Source: Rugamonas sp. A1-17 (GTDB taxonomy: Bacteria; Pseudomonadota; Gammaproteobacteria; Burkholderiales; Burkholderiaceae_D). From it: 64,000 bases of DNA. Position 1 is the first letter of the stretch; each line of letters begins with the position of its first letter. The translations under genes and the position numbers were made by a program. The notes under the pieces are model-generated. The model had not been told where the DNA came from. It did not search any database and saw only the letters and a list, made by a program, of their open reading frames with translations. The stretch lies in the NCBI GenBank assembly GCA_025548565.1, contig JAJLPB010000001.1, positions 620,001 through 684,000 on the forward strand, in the 5' to 3' direction. This document shows positions 59,556 to 64,000 of the stretch, piece by piece.

Positions 59556-60500
59556 ATGGATCAATTACGCGCAATGGAGATTTTCATCGAGGTGGCGCGC
59601 CAGCGCAGCTTCAGCGAGGCGGGCCGCCGCCTGGGGCTGACGCGCGCCATGGTCAGCAAGCATATCCTGCAGCTGGAGGACAAGCTGCAGGCGCGCCTGC
59701 TGCACCGCTCGACCCGCGAGGTGAGCCTGACCGACGCCGGCCAGGCCTATCTGGCGCCGTGCGTGGCGACGGTGGCGCAGTCGCAGGAGGCGGCGCGGGC
59801 GCTGAGCCAGGCCACCCAGGCCGGCGCCGAACTGGCGGGGCCCTTGCGGATACAGGCGCCGTCCAGTTTCGGCAGCGAGTGGCTGGCCGACGCGGTGGCG
59901 CGCTTCAGCGTGCCGCATCCGCAGCTGGCGCCGATGCTGTACGTGGACGACGCGCTGCTCGATCCGATCGAGCATGGTTTCGACCTGACGGTGCGGGTGG
60001 GCGGCATCCCCGACGTGCACGCGCTGGCCATGCGGCAGCTGGCGCCGTGCCGCGGCGTGTTGTGCGCGTCGCCGGCCTATCTGGCGCGGCACGGCGTGCC
60101 GCAGGCGCCGCAGGATCTGCACCAGCACCGCTGCCTGCACTTCAGCCACCTGACCGACGGCACGCAATGGCACTTCACGCGCGGCGCGGAGCGGCAGACG
60201 GTGCGGGTGCAGGCGGCGTTCACGGCCAACAACGGGGTGGTGCTGCAGCGCGCCGCGCAGCGCGGGCTGGGCATCGTCTACAACACCACCTTCCTGGCGT
60301 GGCGCGCGCTGATCGAGGGCACGCTGGTGCCGGTGCTGACGGATTGGGAGCTGCCGCTCAACCATCTGAGCGCGCTGTATCCGGCCAGCCGGCAGCCGTC
60401 GGCCAAGGTGAGGGCGCTGATCGATTTCCTGGTGGCCGAATACCAGCCGGTGCCGCCGTGGGACCGCGAACTGGCCGCCGCCGGCCTGCTGGACTTTTAG
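59556..60500 (+). CDS. LysR family transcriptional regulator
   Basis: A 314-residue LysR protein of the CrgA-like subgroup. The helix-turn-helix is RSFSEAGRRLGLTRAMVSKH (about 18-37) and the effector domain begins around residue 95 (LRIQAPSSFGSEWLADAV). The start codon is right after the inverted repeat, with no room for a good ribosome binding site, suggesting that bound regulator can also limit its own expression. Its stop overlaps the convergent peptidase gene by four bases. Confidence 0.93.
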   Translation: MDQLRAMEIFIEVARQRSFSEAGRRLGLTRAMVSKHILQLEDKLQARLLHRSTREVSLTDAGQAYLAPCVATVAQSQEAARALSQATQAGAELAGPLRIQAPSSFGSEWLADAVARFSVPHPQLAPMLYVDDALLDPIEHGFDLTVRVGGIPDVHALAMRQLAPCRGVLCASPAYLARHGVPQAPQDLHQHRCLHFSHLTDGTQWHFTRGAERQTVRVQAAFTANNGVVLQRAAQRGLGIVYNTTFLAWRALIEGTLVPVLTDWELPLNHLSALYPASRQPSAKVRALIDFLVAEYQPVPPWDRELAAAGLLDF

Positions 60501-61564
60501 GCCGAGGCCACCCGCCAGGCGCCGTCCTGGTAGACCCGTTCATCGTCAAGGTAGACCGCCTCGGTCACGGCGAACACGTCGACGTGGTAGCGCGCGTCCT
60601 TGCGCCTGAACTGCGGCTTGGCGTACACGCCGTGCTTGGCGCCCAGCGACAGGTGGATGCCGCACATGCGCTCGTAGGTGCCGATGTCGTCGACCATGCG
60701 CTCGCGCGAGAAGGCGCGGTTCATGCCGAAGCCCAGCTCGCGCAGCCACACCTCGCCCTCGTGCGCGCGGATGATGGCCAGCATGTTGTCGAATTCCGGC
60801 GTGGCGTTTTCGGCGCCCGCCACGCGGCCCTTCTCGACGATCAGCGTGACCGGCGTGGCCGGCTGGTTGACCAGGAAGTTGGTGTCGCCGAACACGAAGA
60901 TCCGCACCCGGCCGTTGACCGCCTCCAGGTCGCGCGCCTCGGTGAACACCTCGCCCAGCGGGAACTGGCCGCCGACGTTGTTCATGCCGCTGTAGTCGCC
61001 GATGTTGAGCTTGGCCGGTTCGAACGGCGAGCCGAACACCAGCCGCGCGCCGTCGCCGCTGTCGACCGCGCCGTGCTGCGCGCGGTCGATGCGCGCCTTG
61101 AGCGCGTGGCCGACGCCGCGGTAGTAGGCCGGATCGTAGGCCAGCGAGGCGATGTAGTGCAGGCCCTGCTCGCCAGGCATGCGCGACAGGTGCACGTGCT
61201 CGATCACCTTCAGGCCGCGCTTGAACAGCTCGATGCGGATGCGGAACGCCTCCAGCCGGAAGCTGGTCGACTGGATCAGCACCACCAGGTCGCCCGCGTG
61301 CAGGCGGGCGAAGGCGGCCAGCACCTGCTCGGGCGTGGTGCTGTCGAAGTCGACGAACCCGGCGTCCGGCACCACGCGGCGGTAGGCCTCGGTCAGCGCA
61401 CGGTTGAGGTCGGTGCGGGTGTCGTAGACGATCAGCGCGCCGCGCGGGGCGGCGTGTTCGATGGCCACGGCCAGCGTGTCGCGCACGTTGCGCTCGGCCG
61501 TGTCGACCGCGTGTTCGGGAATGGCGCCGAAGCGGGAGCCGGCGGGGAGGGAAGACGACGTCAT
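60497..61564 (-). CDS. M29-like aminopeptidase family protein
   Basis: A 355-residue protein resembling family M29 metallo-aminopeptidases (AmpS/aminopeptidase T) and their 2,5-dihydroxypyridine dioxygenase relatives. The C-terminal half shows HEGEVWLRELGFGMN, DDIGTYERMCGIHLSLGAKH and RYHVDVFAVTEAVYLDDERV, containing the Glu, His and Asp positions that bind metals in this group. The N-terminal half is divergent. Activity (peptidase or ring-opening oxygenase) cannot be separated by eye. No operon partner. Confidence 0.7.
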   Translation of the reverse strand: MTSSSLPAGSRFGAIPEHAVDTAERNVRDTLAVAIEHAAPRGALIVYDTRTDLNRALTEAYRRVVPDAGFVDFDSTTPEQVLAAFARLHAGDLVVLIQSTSFRLEAFRIRIELFKRGLKVIEHVHLSRMPGEQGLHYIASLAYDPAYYRGVGHALKARIDRAQHGAVDSGDGARLVFGSPFEPAKLNIGDYSGMNNVGGQFPLGEVFTEARDLEAVNGRVRIFVFGDTNFLVNQPATPVTLIVEKGRVAGAENATPEFDNMLAIIRAHEGEVWLRELGFGMNRAFSRERMVDDIGTYERMCGIHLSLGAKHGVYAKPQFRRKDARYHVDVFAVTEAVYLDDERVYQDGAWRVASA

Positions 61565-61727
61565 GGCGGGGCGGTCAAAAAGGATCAGCCCGCATTATAC
61601 GGGCTGGACAGGCGCGATTACCCGCCACGCCACGCCTGCGCGGTTTCTCCTTGTATTGGGCTGGGGTGCGATATAGAATCACAAATATAGCCTAGCAGCA
61701 ACTCCGGCGACGACAACAGGAAGCGTG

Positions 61728-62174
61728 ATGAGCGTAATAATGGGACAGGATTTGCCGCTGGAGCGACCGGACGCCACCGGCCGCGCGGCGTTGTTCGTGC
61801 CGACCGCGAACATCAAGGACGACGTGCTGGAGACGGTGCGCAAGGGCGCGGCGATTGTCGGCTTCGGCAACCACGACCGCACCCTGACCATCTACTACGA
61901 GAGCAACCGCTTCAACGAGCCCAACCTGGTCAAGTGGGAGCAGAAGGCGCGCAAGGCCTTCGACCGCCTGGCCGAGAACCTGCCGACCGTGTCCAAGATG
62001 GTGAGCAAGCCTGAGAATTTCGAGCAGGTCGGCTACATCAGCAGCAAGGGCATCTTGATCCGCCGCATGGAAAAACTGATGAAGTGGCTCGAGGCGTCCG
62101 ACGCGCTGGACGGCGCGCCCGACTCGGAGAACATCGTCTTCACGCCGCCGCCCCCGCCCAAGAAGATCACCTGA
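61728..62174 (+). CDS. Hypothetical protein with conserved-looking helical core
   Basis: A 148-residue protein (MSVIMGQDLPLERPDATGRA) with a mid section IVGFGNHDRTLTIYYESNRF and a proline-rich end PPPPPKK. No signal peptide or membrane helix. ATG 61728 follows AGGAAGCGTG; a GTG immediately before is an alternative. The family is not recognised. It is coded on the same strand as the lipoprotein that follows. Confidence 0.65.
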   Translation: MSVIMGQDLPLERPDATGRAALFVPTANIKDDVLETVRKGAAIVGFGNHDRTLTIYYESNRFNEPNLVKWEQKARKAFDRLAENLPTVSKMVSKPENFEQVGYISSKGILIRRMEKLMKWLEASDALDGAPDSENIVFTPPPPPKKIT

Positions 62175-62255
62175 ACCACGCCACCATCGGTGCGCTGTTC
62201 CGGTGCCGGGCGTTGTATGCTGTCGGGAATGTTTAAATTCCTTGAGGAGATGGCG

Positions 62256-62609
62256 ATGACGGCAATGACAACGGTGCGCGGCGCGGCCGCCGCGATGGTG
62301 GTGCTGGCGCTGCTGGGCGGCTGCCAGAAGAAGGATCCGGCCACTCCCGGCCCGGCCGAGACGGCCGGCCGCAAGCTCGACCAGGCCACCGACAAGGCCG
62401 GCCGCCAGCTGACCGAGGCCGCGCAGCAGGCCAACCAGCAGATCACCGACGCCGCCAAGGAAACCAGCCAGCAGATCGACAAGGCCACCGAGGCGGCCGG
62501 CGAAAAACTCAACCAGGCCACCGAGCAGGCCGGCAAGAAGCTGGAACAGGCCGGCGAAAAGATGCAGGAAAAAGCCCGTGAACGCGAGGCCAGCACGCCC
62601 GCCAGATAA
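62256..62609 (+). CDS. Small lipoprotein with apolipoprotein-like helical repeats
   Basis: A 117-residue lipoprotein with a lipobox LLGGC. The mature part is an uninterrupted amphipathic helix of 11-residue-type repeats rich in Ala, Gln, Lys and Asp, such as QLTEAAQQANQQITDAAKET. It would lie along a membrane or peptidoglycan. The start at 62256 is preferred because GAGGAG lies six bases upstream; an ATG at 62250 is closer to it. Confidence 0.75.
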   Translation: MTAMTTVRGAAAAMVVLALLGGCQKKDPATPGPAETAGRKLDQATDKAGRQLTEAAQQANQQITDAAKETSQQIDKATEAAGEKLNQATEQAGKKLEQAGEKMQEKAREREASTPAR

Positions 62610-62615
62610 GCCGCG

Positions 62616-64000
62616 TCACCGGGCGGTGCCGGCCTGCCCGGGTGGCGCCGCATCGCCATCGACCACGGTCAGCTCGAGGAGGCCGTCGCGCCACGCACGT
62701 TCCAGGTCCTGTTCGACGGCCGCCAGCGCGGTGGCGCCGAGATGGTCCAGGCCCCGCACGCCGTAGGCGCGGTTGCGGCCGTTTTTCTTGGCCAGGTACA
62801 GCGCCATGTCGGCCAGGTTGAGCACGCGCTCCCATGTCAGCGGCACGCCGGCCGGCGCCAGCGGGAACGGTGTGAAGCCGACCGAGACCTGGACCGCGAT
62901 GTCCCGCCCCTGGTGGACGATGGCGTGCGCCGACACGCCCCGCAGGATGCGCTGCGCCACCTCGTCGATGCGCCCGTGCGGGAGGGCCGGCAGGAAGGCC
63001 AGGAATTCCTCGCCGCCCCAGCGCACGATCAGGTCGGTTTCGCGCAGCGCCACGCGCAGGGTGTCGGCCACCGCCCTGAGCACGGCGTCGCCGGCGGCGT
63101 GGCCGTGGCGGTCGTTGATGTGCTTGAAGTGGTCGACGTCGAGCAGGAACAGCGCGCCGGTGGCCGCGTCAGCGCGCGCGGCGGCGGGCAGGCTGTCCAT
63201 GGTGTCGTGGAAGTGGCGGCGGTTGTACAGGCCCGTGAGCGGATCGCGCGTCGCTTGCGTCTTGAGCGTGTGGTTCTTCGCCTCCAGTTGCCCGTTGGCC
63301 TGGCGCACCCTGCGGTACAGCAGGCCGCCCGCCACCGATGCCAGGCCGAACACCGTGGCCAGCAGCCACCACAGGCGCTGCGCCAGGCGGCGGTTGTCGA
63401 GCTCGACGTCCTTGATGCGGTTCTCGCGGCTGAGCAGCTCGATCTGGCGCTGCTTCTGGTCGGCCGCGTACCATTCCTGCAGCTCCAGCACGGCCTGGCG
63501 CCGCTTGGATTGGAACAGCTCGTTCGAGATGGCGCGCTCGCGGTGATAGGCCTGGATCGCGCCGGTCATGTCGCCGGCGTCTTCCAGCGCTTGGCCGTAC
63601 TCCAGCAGCAGGCTCTGGATATCGGGCTTGCTCTGGGTCTGCTCGAACCAGGCCAGGCTGGCCTCGAAGTTTTTTTTGCCCTCGGCGATGCGCCCCATGC
63701 CCAGGTAGGCCTGGCCCAGGTTGGAGTGGGCGGCCGCGTCGCTGCCGGTGAAGTGGAGTCCATTCGCCGCCCGCAGCGCCGCCGCCGCGTACTGCGCCGC
63801 GCGCGGATAGTCGCGCGCTTTCAGATAGCTGTCGGCCACGTTGTTGAGCGTGGAGGGCAGCATGTAGCGGGCGCCCAGCTTGCGTTCCAGCGCCAGGCAT
63901 TCGAGCAGCGCGCGCCGGCCGCGTTCGGGCTGGCCAAAGCTGATGTTGACGATGTACTCGCTGGTCTTCAGCAACACCATCTGCAGCGGCAGGCGCTGTC
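62616..64000 (-). CDS. Diguanylate cyclase with TPR-like N-terminal region (5' end beyond window)
   Basis: The frame is open to the window edge, so the N-terminus is missing. From the N-terminal side it has helical TPR-type repeats (AAHSNLGQAYLGMGRIAEGK; GQALEDAGDMTGAIQAYHRE), a coiled coil, a membrane helix near LWWLLATVFGLASVAGGLLY, and a GGDEF domain with LLDVDHFKHINDRHGHAAGD and RWGGEEFLAFLPALP. An RxxD inhibitory site (RETD) precedes GGEEF by five residues. It is expected to make c-di-GMP and be feedback inhibited. Nothing suggests a break. Confidence 0.92.
   Translation of the reverse strand, partial: QRLPLQMVLLKTSEYIVNISFGQPERGRRALLECLALERKLGARYMLPSTLNNVADSYLKARDYPRAAQYAAAALRAANGLHFTGSDAAAHSNLGQAYLGMGRIAEGKKNFEASLAWFEQTQSKPDIQSLLLEYGQALEDAGDMTGAIQAYHRERAISNELFQSKRRQAVLELQEWYAADQKQRQIELLSRENRIKDVELDNRRLAQRLWWLLATVFGLASVAGGLLYRRVRQANGQLEAKNHTLKTQATRDPLTGLYNRRHFHDTMDSLPAAARADAATGALFLLDVDHFKHINDRHGHAAGDAVLRAVADTLRVALRETDLIVRWGGEEFLAFLPALPHGRIDEVAQRILRGVSAHAIVHQGRDIAVQVSVGFTPFPLAPAGVPLTWERVLNLADMALYLAKKNGRNRAYGVRGLDHLGATALAAVEQDLERAWRDGLLELTVVDGDAAPPGQAGTAR

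Overview
The window is high-GC DNA from a member of the Betaproteobacteria. It most resembles the Oxalobacteraceae (Massilia/Duganella/Janthinobacterium type): a PEP-CTERM protein with HAF repeats, a cluster of secreted chitinases, many hybrid sensor kinases and c-di-GMP proteins, and DUF1800/DUF1501 secreted protein genes. This placement is inferred from gene content and codon use; there is no rRNA or tRNA gene to confirm it.

Layout. 1-1.8 kb: low-GC hipA-type toxin gene and debris. 1.8-4.5 kb: LysR regulator divergent from an AhpD-like protein and an Old Yellow Enzyme. 4.5-6.3 kb: AT-rich insert with a secreted PIG-L deacetylase and a strong terminator. 6.4-8.3 kb: a 'graveyard' holding a broken flavin-oxidase gene, the 3' end of a DUF3320-type helicase gene and a 5'-truncated PEP-CTERM gene, around an intact YciI-like gene. 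8.3-13 kb: universal stress protein and ClpP-like gene, divergent from a translationally coupled pair of large unrecognised proteins with glycine-rich hydrophobic segments; an FNR-type box lies between. 13-15.1 kb: TonB-C protein, MsrA and small unknowns. 15.4-21.9 kb: tightly packed chitin-degradation operon (GH18, JmjC/cupin dioxygenase, GH18, GH19). 22-32.7 kb: DUF1275, GFA and GNAT proteins, a propeller/degenerate-GGDEF sensor, a very large hybrid kinase and two solute-binding proteins. 32.7-34.4 kb: tandem paralogues of unknown function, each behind a sigma-54-like promoter. 34.5-37.4 kb: YqjD-like protein and the large catalase KatE. 37.5-48.9 kb: two complete tripartite efflux systems, MFS-HlyD-OMF (plus strand) and TetR-OMF-MFP-RND-GyrI (minus strand), with palindromic operators. 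49-51.8 kb: DUF1800/DUF1501 pair. 52-57.8 kb: signalling cluster (REC-HK, OhrR-like MarR with a 2OG dioxygenase, REC-HD-GYP, CHASE-HK). 57.7-61.6 kb: isomerase and phytanoyl-CoA-dioxygenase-like pair, divergent from a LysR with a perfect inverted repeat; M29-like peptidase. 61.7-64 kb: small protein, helical lipoprotein, and a TPR-GGDEF cyclase running off the end.

How the parts work together: three themes dominate. One is chitin use, with lipoprotein chitinases sharing a nearly identical chitin-binding cassette. The second is stress, detoxification and drug efflux. The third is c-di-GMP and two-component signalling, including a GGDEF protein that appears to have lost catalysis but kept its c-di-GMP inhibitory site. 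The best candidates for undescribed biology are the 9.75-12.94 kb two-gene operon, the sigma-54-linked duplicate pair at 32.7-34.4 kb, and the dioxygenase embedded in the chitinase operon. No CRISPR array, rRNA, tRNA or complete insertion sequence was seen.
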